64,000 nucleotides of DNA. Origin: Scolanthus callimorphus (taxonomy: Eukaryota; Cnidaria; Anthozoa; Actiniaria; Edwardsiidae). Numbering within the stretch: position 1 is the first letter of the stretch; each line of letters opens with the position of its first letter. Under the pieces are notes generated by a model. It did not search any database, was not told the DNA's origin, and worked only from the letters and a program-made list of their open reading frames with translations. This document shows positions 12,488 to 22,660 of the stretch, in pieces. Location of the stretch: the NCBI GenBank assembly GCA_033964015.1, contig CM066915.1, positions 12,919,573-12,983,572 on the forward strand, given 5' to 3'. A program made the position numbers and the translations under genes.

Positions 12488-12828
12488 CCCATATGTCGTC
12501 GGGCGGGGGTGCTCATCGTATCTTTTAGGGGTTAAATTTCGGGTTCAAGGTATATACCTTTAGGGTATAAGACGAAAAAAGGCCATTTTTCCAAGAAAAT
12601 GGTATCTTTTAGGGTATTCGCGGCAAAAAGGCGAGACGCCAGTGCTGGTACTCGATAGGCTGTATTCTCAGCTGTTGTTTCTTCCGCGATCGTGGCTGGA
12701 ATTTGAGAGCAATGTTGAAAATAGTATCTTTTAGGGGTTAAAATTCTTGTTGATCACACCTAGATTGGTATCTTTTAGGGTTGAAATTTTATTTTCCTGT
12801 CGAACACCCCCGCCCGACGACATATGGG
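12488..12828. mobile_element. MITE with perfect 24-bp terminal inverted repeats (block A)
   Basis: The ends 12488-12511 and 12805-12828 are exact reverse complements; the outer part is cccatatgtcgtc and the inner part gggcgggggtg. The 341-bp body repeats atcttttaggg several times and has no coding capacity. A partial relative lies at 41598-41636, and the block B copy is at 55618-55958. Confidence 0.85.
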
Positions 12829-13910
12829 AGTCCCCCAGCTCCCCCGGAGCACCCTATTGTTTCAAAAATGGTTTAAAATGGAGGAAGGGCAAAATGCAGG
12901 CCAAAAGAGAAGGTTTTAGCAACCCAAATGGCAAATCCGGCTCCTCGGACCAAAAACGCATCCCCCTCCTAAAAAAAACCTGCATCCGCCCCTGTTGTGA
13001 TAGTTGATTCGTCCTGAGCTTGCCTGCCCCGGCAGATGAGCTGCACATCAGCCGTAGGAGCTTTCAAAGCTCCTATAGCAAATACAGCAAATATACAGGG
13101 TTGAACTGATGCCAGGTAACTTTTGATTGCTGAGTGGCACACGTTAGGTAACAGTGTTTTAAATGCAAATTCCAAAGATATCGCCATCTACCAACTATAT
13201 ATATTCTTTCTCTATGTAAGGCTTTCTTGTGTGGCATATCCATGAAAGCTCACAGATACGCACACATTTCGATGAGTGAGCACCTTTCTATTGATTTTTG
13301 AGACCTAACCACTCCCAGTCACAGCGGAACAGGCCAAACAAGCAACGCAAAAGAGATGGGAGACTTTATTGAGTTGATGAGCCAACTCAACTCCAACGGG
13401 GGTCCCGTCTCTCAAGAGGAACGTCGGTGTTTTCCTAGATACGACAGTTTTGAAACCATATTTTAATTTACAGAAAGACCGGATTTCGGATATTTTCTTA
13501 AATGTAAACTTGCTGAAAGGAAAACGTTTCTTCGAGTGATGAATAGTCGCCGTTAGCAGCTGTTCCCATATGATACCGTTGACTGCGTCAATGTTCAGTT
13601 TACCAGGCCAATTACTGTGGTAAACGAATGAAATAAACAATGCTCTGATCTTAATAATTTGCCCATATCTGATGTTATTTATTTGAGCGCAAAGTTTGAG
13701 TGTTTAGGTTCAATTGTTTCTGTTCAATTGAACCAAGGCTCGCGTATAAGATTCTCTACCGAGTGATTTCGTCTATTTATTACAAAAAAAGAAACCCGCA
13801 AGAAAATCGCAAGCACAAATAACTTATTCGCATGGAGCTGAATTTATTTATTAAGAACGCGAATTTTGAGTGTTGCGTTTGATTTTCGATACCGTTGACT
13901 GCGTCAATGG
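12829..13910. other. Fold-back interior without recognised genes
   Basis: The 111-codon minus-strand frame at 13305-13640 has no recognised domain and is cut to 88 codons in block B by one substitution that creates a stop. A 22-bp phrase containing accgttgactgcgtcaatg occurs twice (13572 and 13889), marking an internal duplication. Confidence 0.5.
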
Positions 13911-16058
13911 GAAGAAAAAGCAAAAAGGAGAAAACTGGAAAAAAACTGGCGGAAAAGTAAACTTCAGGTGCACAGGCAAATCTATGTTGAGCAGTGCAAT
14001 CACGTCAACAGCCTTATTCACGACACTAGAATGGAATACTACGCCGGCGTGATTGAGGAAAATACCTCTAATCAGCGCGTACTTTTTAACACCTTTGATA
14101 AAATGCTCCACCTAAAATCGGAAAAAAAAAGCTTCCCACACACAATAACGCCCTTGACCTGGCAAATAGATTCAATGACTTTTTCATAAATAAAGTGCAA
14201 ACAATAAGGGATAATTTACCTTCTCCTGTTGCTTCCCTTGATCCCGACGAATCCACTAACGTCCCAGAACTGCATGAATTCACTCCTACGGACAACACTG
14301 AGCTCTCCACACTCATACAATCAATGGCTAAGAAATCATGCATCCTTGACCCTATACCGGAAGTTTTGTTAAATGACTGCTATAATACTTTATTACCTGT
14401 AATTGAGCGACTTGTCAACCTTTCTCTTGACAACGCTATCATGCCAACATCTTTCAAAGTCGGAGCACTTAGCCCTATCTTAAAAAAGCGTCCCTCGACC
14501 ATGAAGTCCACGCACATTTTCGGCCTATTTCTAATCTAAAGTTCATATCAAAGTCCACAGAGAAAGTTGTGGCGTCTCGTGTATGCACTCATTCTAAGGA
14601 TAATAACCTTGATGAACTTTTCCAGTCTGCATACAAGAAAGGCCACAGCACTGAAACCGCGCTCACTCGTGTACACAATGATATTCTTCGATTTATAGAC
14701 GAGGGCAAAATTGTCATTCTTGTACTTCTCGATCTCTCGGCCGCCTTCGATACTGTCGACCACAATTTACTGATAAAGAGACTCGAGACACGAGCTGGAA
14801 TCAGGGGCAAAGCAATTCGTTTACATAAACAATGAAAGATCTTCCAGTAGCGCCGTCACTTGCGGAGTCCCACAAGGAACTGTCCTTGGTCTCATTCTTT
14901 ATTCTATTTACACCTCCCCTCTGGCAGACGTTATTAAGAAGCATAATATGTCGTACCATTTTTATGCAGACGACACACAAATATATTTCTCCTTCCGCCC
15001 TTCTTCCAAAGGTGAGCCTGACCACTCCAAATCTATTGTCGAAAATTGCCTTCGTGATATTGACAAATGGATGTCTATGAACAAGCTTAAATTAAATAAC
15101 GACAAGACTGAGCTCCTCGTCCTTCACGCACGCCACCGACAAGCCCCCCCCCCCCCCCCCCCCCCCCCCCGCTAAATTCCATCTTCGTCGGAACTGAGCT
15201 CGTAAAGGCCTCCAGTAATGCCCGTAACATAGGTGCTTACTTCGATGATGTTCTATGTATGGACAAGCACATTGACTCCATTTGCAAGGGGGCTTTTTTC
15301 CACCTGCATACAATTGGCAAAATACGCAGGTTTCTTTCTTTCAAGGACTGCGAGACGGTAATCCATGCCTTCGTGTCATCCAAGCTGGATTACAGTAACT
15401 CGATATTATCAGGTCTGTCGTGCAGCCAGATCCAGCGACTCCAACATGTACAAAACTCAGCTGCACGACTGTTGACAGGCACGAAAAGGCATTGAACACA
15501 TCACGCCCATTCTTCGTGAACTTCACTGGTTACCGGTTGCCGCTCGCATCGACTACAAAATTTTGCTTTTAGTTTTTAAATGTCTGAACGGTTTCGCCCC
15601 TATTTATTTAAACGACCTCTTAACCCGATACATTCCCAAACGCTGCCTACGGTCATCCTCAAAATCGCTTCTCTCCGTACCTAAATGCAACCTCAAGACA
15701 TACGGAGAGAGAGCATTTTCATTTAGGGCTCCCACTCTCTGGAATGCCCTCCCAGATGACCTCCGATACATCACTTCACTCAGCACTTTTAAGGTGAAGC
15801 TGAAAACACACCTTTTCTCCCAATGTTTCGGGCTGTAGGCATCCCCCCCTCCCTCGTTTTTACTTTATTTTATCTTTTTAGTTCTTATCAGGGTTACACA
15901 GTTTTTATTCTTTTATTCTTTTTTATATATATATATATTAGTGTAAATTTTTATCATACTGTATATTCTTAATATTGCTAAACTAAGAAATGTAAAGCGC
16001 TCTTGGATTTTTGAAGAAATAGCGCTATATAAATTTTATATTATATTATTATTATTAT
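13911..16058 (+). pseudogene. CR1/L2-like non-LTR retrotransposon, 5'-truncated and frameshifted (block A)
   Basis: The remnant encodes the reverse transcriptase and C-terminal part of a LINE ORF2. Visible landmarks in order are [15 protein letters not shown] (about 14727-14770), GVPQG (about 14862), the catalytic FYADDTQIY (about 14957-14985), and the C-terminal phrases SSKLDYSNSIL and FRAPTLWNALPDDLR, ending FGL at 15837. The 3' tail, gcgctatataaatttt followed by ATT repeats, is typical of this group. The frame is broken by a lost base in an A-run near 14480, a small deletion between GKAI and VYINN near 14815, an enlarged A-run near 14127 and a C-run at 15144-15170. The endonuclease domain is missing. 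The first two defects are shared with block B, so the element was already dead before duplication. The exact 5' end is uncertain. Confidence 0.85.
15144..15170. repeat. Homopolymer run of 27 C inside the LINE
   Basis: The run is 27 C here but 8 C in block B (58272-58279). It disrupts the frame after the YADD region. It may be genuine microsatellite growth or an assembly error. Confidence 0.9.
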
Positions 16059-16769
16059 CGTGTGTAGCATTCTTGAACGAGAGTGCATTTGCAGTCTATA
16101 CATTAAAAAAGAACCCCCAAATTGCGAGCACAAATAACCAGGTTACTTTCTGATTAAATATCCAGCTAGTGAAATGAATTTAAAAAGCAAACATATTAAT
16201 GTTTTCAAATTTATCAAGCAATATTATGGAGCAACAACATGACAATGAGCCTATTCGTGTGGAACTTTCGAGATGAAGTGGGTATCACAACTTGTGAAAT
16301 AATATGTTAAAACCGTACCGGATTAAAATTCATTATAGCACATTATCTCAAGGAAACATTGATAACAATTGTGTGGGGTTTCATTTCGTTGGGAAAATGC
16401 CGAGTAAGTCATAAATTGCGGAAGGGCGTTTGCACGCGCTTTGAAGTTTTTCCAGATAACACTGATTTGCATAGCAACGCTTTGAGCAAAATTATTCATC
16501 CTACGAATTCTCGATCTTTAAACTGTCCATTACATGGGATATTGTCATCTTTCTTCATGATGTCTGAATGATTAGAAGGCACCATTATTTCTGGTGCAGG
16601 GAAATATAAAGGAAAAAACAAATGCTCTCACTCATGTTGCTATGCTCCGTTTTAGTCTGCCATCTAAAGTTGAATACTAATTTGTCTCTTGAATCAATTA
16701 AATTGGTGCTTGAACGTAGTGCGCAAGCGCGCACTTAGTCAGCTCATTAACTTGGTTCGTAACTTATGT

Positions 16770-17770
16770 GAGCACACGCCCAAGCTGATAGTTATGTACG
16801 TAATAAACTTCTTTAATGGTCACTTCCATATCTGAATTCCCATGAGCTGCACAGGAGGTGTGATCCTCCCAAAACTCAGAAGTCTTTTATTGCATACAAC
16901 CAATCATAATAACAATAATAATGTATACGTAACTGATATAAGACTACATGCTAGAGTAAGTGGGGTTACTGGGCTTGGGGCTGCACCCCAATTTAAACAT
17001 GACTACAAATACAACAAAAAGCACTCCATGACCAAAGGAGGTTACATGATGCTAAAACCGAAGTGTAGATATACATTAAAATAACTTTACTACCCCCAGC
17101 TAAAAAGGGTACCAGCCCAGCAAACCCAGAATGCTCCGCGAGGACAGTGCACTGAACCGATTCCAGGTGTCCCGAAGGACAAAAGGAATCGAAATCGTCC
17201 AAAAGGCATTAGATAGCATCTTCAGGAGTGCTGGGAAGGTAGGTGCAAGCCGAATACTAAAAACTGTTATAACTAAAACCGGGAGAAACGCAACTGAAAC
17301 ACAATCGCTCTGTTATTGTACTAATACGCTGAAGATTCTAATAACTAAACAGAGAGAAATCTAGGCTGAAACTAATTCGCTCAAGCGTGCAAAACGCTAA
17401 AAAGTTGTGATATTATTACTGAGAGAGAAATAGCTGAAACATTCTTTAGTGTACTAAACGCTAAGGCTGTGGTAGCTGAAACAGATTGCTGTAGCAGAAA
17501 CAAATATAGCTAAACGTTTATGATAACTACACAAGGAAAATATTAGCTGCAGCAGGATGGAATTTACCAAACGTTTGCAATGACAACACAAAGACGACTT
17601 TATCTGGAATAAATAGGCAGTATAGCAGAATCCTTAACAAGGAAAGTAGGCAGAAACAAATTCGCTGTAGCAAGAGACGTACCCGACTACGAATCTAAAC
17701 GAGAACCGCAAGCAGGGAAATACGAAGATAACTTACACGGACGAGACGACAAGATGTGCAAGAATGGCCG
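16770..17770. other. No gene recognised
   Basis: This is shared with block B. Frames of 70-80 codons (16842-17084, 17131-17364) have no recognised domain. No promoter, RNA gene or strong repeat was identified. Confidence 0.5.
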
Positions 17771-17840
17771 TTTTCACACTAGAAGACGAACAATCGTCTG
17801 GACGGACAAATCGTCTGACGATTTGTTCGTCTAATGTGAA
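17771..17840. repeat. Hairpin/MITE fragment (block A)
   Basis: The left end ttttcacactagaagacgaa and the right end ttcgtctaatgtgaa are imperfect inverted repeats enclosing aaatcgtctgacgattt. Related acggac phrases continue to about 17900. The sequence is non-coding. Confidence 0.6.
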
Positions 17841-17900
17841 TACCAGACGACCTAAGATGAAGAAGTCGTCCGTCCTAAATTCATATTAGACGGACTATCG

Positions 17901-19328
17901 ACGGACAAATGGTCAGCACAAGACTTCCCTTAGTATAAGATGTGTCTTGCAAAAACAATATGGCGGCCGCCTTGTACTTGTGCAGCAGATTTCTCTTTGG
18001 TAGAAAAGTCAATTCAAGTCAAGTTTATTTACCATTACACTGTTTACAGGAAATGAATACATTTGATAAGATATTTTAATCTGTTTACAATTGTAAAATA
18101 AAGCAAAGAACTAGTTTACCCGGGGCATGAAAACTTGTCAGGAATGCAACGTTTGCGCAAACTCGCAAGCCTGCCCTCTTGGCTGCGCCCGCATTCGTTT
18201 GTCAGCGTCGACAAATTTCCCACCTGCTTATCAAGCAAACACTATATACAGAAATGTCTTGCACTCTTATTCACTCAACAAAACACGGGCTGCTATTGGC
18301 GGATTTGCTGTCACGTGGCATTGATCAAAGTCAGATAACCCGCACATACTGATAAAGGTGAGTACTGATAAAGGTGAGTGAAGTGAGTAATGACAAGTGA
18401 GTTTTAAAACTGTGATGATGAGGGAGTCAACGAAAGTCTTTAGGGAAACATGCATTCTGCACTAACACGAGAAATAAACTCGAGACACAAATTACTTGGA
18501 GAATACTGGTTATGGTCCTGAGCAGCTTAAGAACCATAACGCCGATTATCTATGGCGATAAGTTGCCCCGCCGAACGATATCGTAGGATTTGGCCTCTAA
18601 CGCTTGTCTTCTGTTTTCCAAGAGATTGAATCTTGTGGTGAAGTTTAGCCTGTTGATTTCCCTCAAACGAACAATTAGAAGTACGATTCTTTTGTTAGCT
18701 TTTCGGACGGCATACTCCATAGAACATAGAAGTTGTAGTAGTTTCGACTCTTGAATCGCGAGAGACAAGTAGACAAGTCGATTCAGGCATAATTCCTATT
18801 CTAGAATTAGACAGATCTCAAACTAGAATTTCTTGAGGGTGCAACCAGGGAAGTGTGGTGCAACTAAAGCGCGTCGTTGAGGACCGAAGAACTGAATAAT
18901 TGTGCAATTCAGTTTATATAGTAAAGATTATGCTAATTATGCAAAAAGATAAAAGACATTAAAGCATGGAAATGCAGTGCATTTATACAATGTACCGCAG
19001 ATATTTATTCATGTTTTCACGTTCTTGAATGGTGTATCAATATTGGTGGTATCAATAAGCACCTTAGGCCCCCTGACTCGATGTTGTATGTAATGTATAA
19101 ATAATGACCATTTGCGCTTTATCGGGTGATATATACATTTTAGCATTGACAATAATAAACATTCATTAAGTAGAAAAATCATCATTTTAAATAAAAGTTG
19201 AGAAAGCATAGAAAATGTAGCGTACGTACAATAAAGTTGTGATTTTATCCGGCATAAAGCAGCCTTCCATGGTTGTGACTTCCTTTGTAATTGTGTATGT
19301 ATAAGTAGACTCTAAACGGTGGACCTAA
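17901..19328. other. No gene recognised
   Basis: This is shared with block B. A short tandem duplication of actgataaaggtgag lies near 18349-18378. The overlapping short frames at 18127-18338 cover each other in two phases and are not called. Confidence 0.5.
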
Positions 19329-19541
19329 GGCGCAGATTACATGAAACCGGTACGAGTTCGTATCGGCTCTCATAAATTTCTTTACATGCGTTTACATGAG
19401 GCACGAGTTCATTCCGGTTGCTGACCCGACACCGGTCCGTACCGCTACTCACGTAAGCACCATCAAAACGGTGGTGATTACATGAGACCGGTATGAACTC
19501 AGATCGCTCTGAGTTCGTACCGGTCTCATGTAATTACCGCC
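19329..19541. mobile_element. Palindromic MITE-like element (block A)
   Basis: It opens with ggcgcagattacatgaaacc and closes with tctcatgtaattaccgcc, which are imperfect inverted repeats. Its right third (19470-19541) is a near-perfect 72-bp hairpin around gatcgctctg with repeated ccggt boxes. It has no coding capacity. The same structure is kept in block B. Confidence 0.65.
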
Positions 19542-20452
19542 TAAGTTAGCTTAAGTTTAGAGCAGAAAATAACGTTTTTACCATTTTAATATTAATAAAT
19601 TTTAATCAATTACAGCCAAAATCATTGTTTCACTTTTTTCAAACATGATTTAGTTTTGGGTTTTCTGTCCTATGACTGCCTAGTGCTGTCAACTGGGTTT
19701 TTATCGGGACAGAAAGCTGACAACTGCACTATGCAAAGCAAGATTTGATTTGGTAAAAAGGCTCGACTGGTGGAACAAAAAAACCCAAATCCTGAATCCA
19801 AAGCAACGTTTTGAAAACGTGCAGTGTGAAACGACAAACTTTAAGCTACTGATGTATAAATCATTAGTCTAGTCGGTAGAGGGGGTTCGCGTGCATCCCC
19901 AGGAACTAGTAACGAGACATACGTTTTTGGAATCCTTAGGATGTGTAGAAAATGGTTTTAGATGTTAACAGCTCGAAAAAGTGTCCCACGGCCCTATTCT
20001 GCCAGATTTTTTTTTTTGTTTTCTTCAATGAGGAAATTTTATAGACTGTAGCGCTGTCCAGAAAAGCATTCCAGTCTTACCACTTATGTTATTATAGTGT
20101 CATTAATAGACTGAACACAAATGTATAATTTACATGTCCGTTTTAAATATGTGACGTTCCTTACTGATATATATTTTCTAAGACCCTGTCAGCCTTTGTA
20201 TTCCTATTAGGAAATACCAAAACGATAAGCGTATTTAACGGGAAAAGGCTTAGGCAGTGATTGAACTTGTCTACATGTGATGAAAGTATTCTTGAGATCG
20301 TAAAAGCCTAGATGTAGAATCTAAAGAGCTTTTCTGAATGGTGGGGGGACTGTGGGGGGACTGTGACTGCCCGCCAGGCCATTATTGGTAGAGTTTATTT
20401 TTCCTCGCAAAGATACACTTGTTCTTTTGAACGGTGCGAAGACTGTATTAGA
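19542..20452. other. No gene recognised
   Basis: AT-rich sequence shared with block B. Nothing was identified beyond homopolymer variation near 20010. Confidence 0.5.
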
Positions 20453-20652
20453 TTATATTCTTTATGCGCGCGAAGCGCGCCGAAACTTTTATGTATTGAG
20501 TGAAATGAAGTACAAAAATGCAAATGTTGAAGAAGTTGCTGGAATAACTACTTGGAAAATTTCTTGTGATTCCCCCTTTCAGGGCTTCAGGCTTTGAGAG
20601 ATCCCCCCTTTTGCTCTCCTCAAAATGAAGTGATCCCCCTAAAATCCTCTAC
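20453..20652. repeat. C-rich repeat with GCGCGC hairpin, related to 8477-8950
   Basis: It begins with ttctttatgcgcgcgaagcg and ends with CCCCCT-rich phrases and aaaatcctct, the same landmarks as the insertion at 8477-8950. It is repeated in block B at about 63592-63787. Confidence 0.55.
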
Positions 20653-21722
20653 TTTAAACTACTTAAATGTTCGAACATTATCTACTGAGGAAAGAAATTG
20701 TGAAAGCGCAATGAATTTATTACAAGAATGTCGCATTAAAATGTGCCGCTATTACGTATTATTTCTCGCTAAGATGTATATAGACGAGAAGCTTGTGGCA
20801 TTGGTAAACATAGTAAGAAAGTTTGAACATCATACGTGCTTATTTGGTATAGAAGAACATTGTTGAAGTTACGACATTCGCCCTCTGGTCTTGCACGCAG
20901 ATTTGAAGCTCTCTTGTTTGTGAATGGTAATGAAATCTCGCATTTTGCCAGGGGGAGCACAGTAGGCCAAGAACTTTTATCAAGCTTTTATCTGAGCCAA
21001 ACCGCTTGTAATAAACATTTTCTGCCGCAACTAAAAACGTAATTGTTTAAAAAGCAGTTCCTATTTGTTCCTAAATTTTGAATTTCGCGCCACAAAGGTG
21101 TTCACTCTACAACAGATGAGTGACAACTGCCAATCAAAGGCCCGCGGGCCCGCTCCTTTTATACCGGAACTCAGTGAACTCATAATAGCTATGCAACCGG
21201 GAAGGTCACAGTGCAGTGCTGATTTTTTGAGACCTATCAGTGGGATAGATATGTGCAAATCACTTTTTCACATCACTTTTTCCGTTTAGGGTGCTTAGTT
21301 GTCATGACAACCAAAATGTTTCCTTCATGGCCTTCAGTGATGTGCAAAAATATCTGATTTTAAGATGAATATTACATTTTAGTGCGAATTCTTGTAGTCG
21401 AGGAGGAGGGGGGTCAAAAAAGTCGGTCACGTAGCACCCCCACTACACAAAAGGTTTGACAACAGATTCTGATAGCCAGATAACCATAGATTACGGATTG
21501 GATGGTTATTTATTCAAATTGTGGGGTCAGAGACCAGCTATGCTACGAAATTTGAGGGGGGTGGGGGGGTCTTTTGAGGCTCCTAAATCTAGCCTTTTCT
21601 GGCTTGTGCAAATATTAAAAAAATCATATCTTCTCAAAACATGAAGCAAATGGGATAATATTCGGCCAGGTGGTGCATCTCCATGAGATCTTTGTCTCGA
21701 GCATGTTGCCAGCCTCATATAA

Positions 21723-21736
21723 GTTACCATGGCAAC
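21723..21736. promoter_or_regulatory. RFX X-box-like palindrome
   Basis: GTTACCATGGCAAC matches the RFX-family X-box consensus (GTNRCC, then RGYAAC after a short spacer). Binding is inferred only. There is no gene start beside it. Confidence 0.4.
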
Positions 21737-22098
21737 GGTTACTCGATATATCCGTTTTTTGTTGGTTGTAAGGTGAGAATATCGCAGATAACCATCCTTG
21801 AAAGACAGAAAAACATCTCAAACATAGTTAATGTACAAAACAAGCTTTATTTCCGAATTCAGATGTGACCAGTCGCTGATATAGCAAGAAATTTCTCAAT
21901 CAAATCATCATACGGCTTTGCTGTGGCTAACGAAAGTTGTCATAATTACCGAATATGCCCAGTTCTCTGAGTATTGCCAGGAAAAACGTTCATTAATTCA
22001 TATTTCCACAACCATATGATATTTTCCTATCAAACTTGTCCAACTTGTGAATGCTAACTAGTATACTGTTTTTATTGCATGTTTCTACTTTTCCAAGT

Positions 22099-22112
22099 GT
22101 TGCCATGGCAAC
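22099..22112. promoter_or_regulatory. RFX X-box-like perfect palindrome
   Basis: GTTGCCATGGCAAC is a perfect 14-bp palindrome and an ideal X-box. It lies 376 bp from the previous one. Function is inferred. Confidence 0.4.
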
Positions 22113-22660
22113 AGTTGAAAAGGACCTTGGAAATCAGAAAAAAAGCATATATTGTCCGAAACGCCATCAAAGTTAGATTGCAATTTGCATATGAGAGTGC
22201 ACATGCATATGTTCTTAAAAAAAGCGATGGTTTCCTTGAATTTATTAGTGGTGCTGAGCACCCTTAACCAATTTTATTATCTTTTCCAAGCATGTTCTGT
22301 AATAACTGATCTGTAATAACTGCTGTGTGTAGCACTTTACAAATGCACCAGCACAACGGACGTTCTGGCACAATGCGTACGAAGTTCTGTCTGCTCAAAA
22401 ATCTAAATCTTAAATACAGCATACTGTGCTACAAGTATCTAAGATATCTACGGAGAACTTTACTACGAGTGGTCTGTTACATGGGAACAACAAAGCAGAG
22501 TCACGACCGTGGCGCTAGAGTATACATAAGCTGGTTTTGAACTTCGATAACTACACAATTAATCTGCTTTTAGCCTCAAAATGCCTTATTTCAAGAGATG
22601 AGTTCAACACTTCTCTAGAAATCGTTCTCAAAACAATACTGCATAACGAATTAACGATGT

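Larger units (their letters stand above)
10341..16769. mobile_element. Large fold-back element, arms about 710 bp, interrupted by a LINE (block A)
   Basis: Positions 10341-11047 are the reverse complement of 16057-16769, from gttacgaaccaag at the left to cttggttcgtaac at the right. The left arm continues inward (about 11075-11125) and its complement is found at 13838-13892, on the far side of the LINE. The LINE therefore sits inside the right arm. The hairpin gtgcgcgcttgcgcac lies near both outer ends. The interior contains the 24-bp-TIR MITE (12488-12828) and further partial inverted copies of the arm near 13770-13820. No transposase was recognised. Confidence 0.75.
1..20863. repeat. Block A of a large direct duplication
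   Basis: Positions 1-1560 and 7425-20863 match 49015-64000 almost base for base in the same orientation. Differences are scattered single bases, homopolymer lengths and a few small indels: about 25 bp extra near 930-955 here, and about 35 bp extra in the other copy near 62095. Block A additionally holds 1561-7425. The left end is the window edge, so the true boundary is unseen. It may be a recent segmental duplication or two haplotypes retained by the assembler. Confidence 0.95.
20653..22660. other. No gene recognised; two X-box-like palindromes
   Basis: Only short, unrecognised frames occur. Parts of 21520-22270 resemble 28640-29400 in inverted orientation (for instance a ggggtcagag phrase against ctctgacccc-like sequence), suggesting a dispersed repeat. 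X-box sites are listed separately. Confidence 0.5.

Noticed and set aside
13305..13640. 111-codon minus-strand frame
   Set aside because: Shortened in block B by a stop-creating substitution; no recognised domain.
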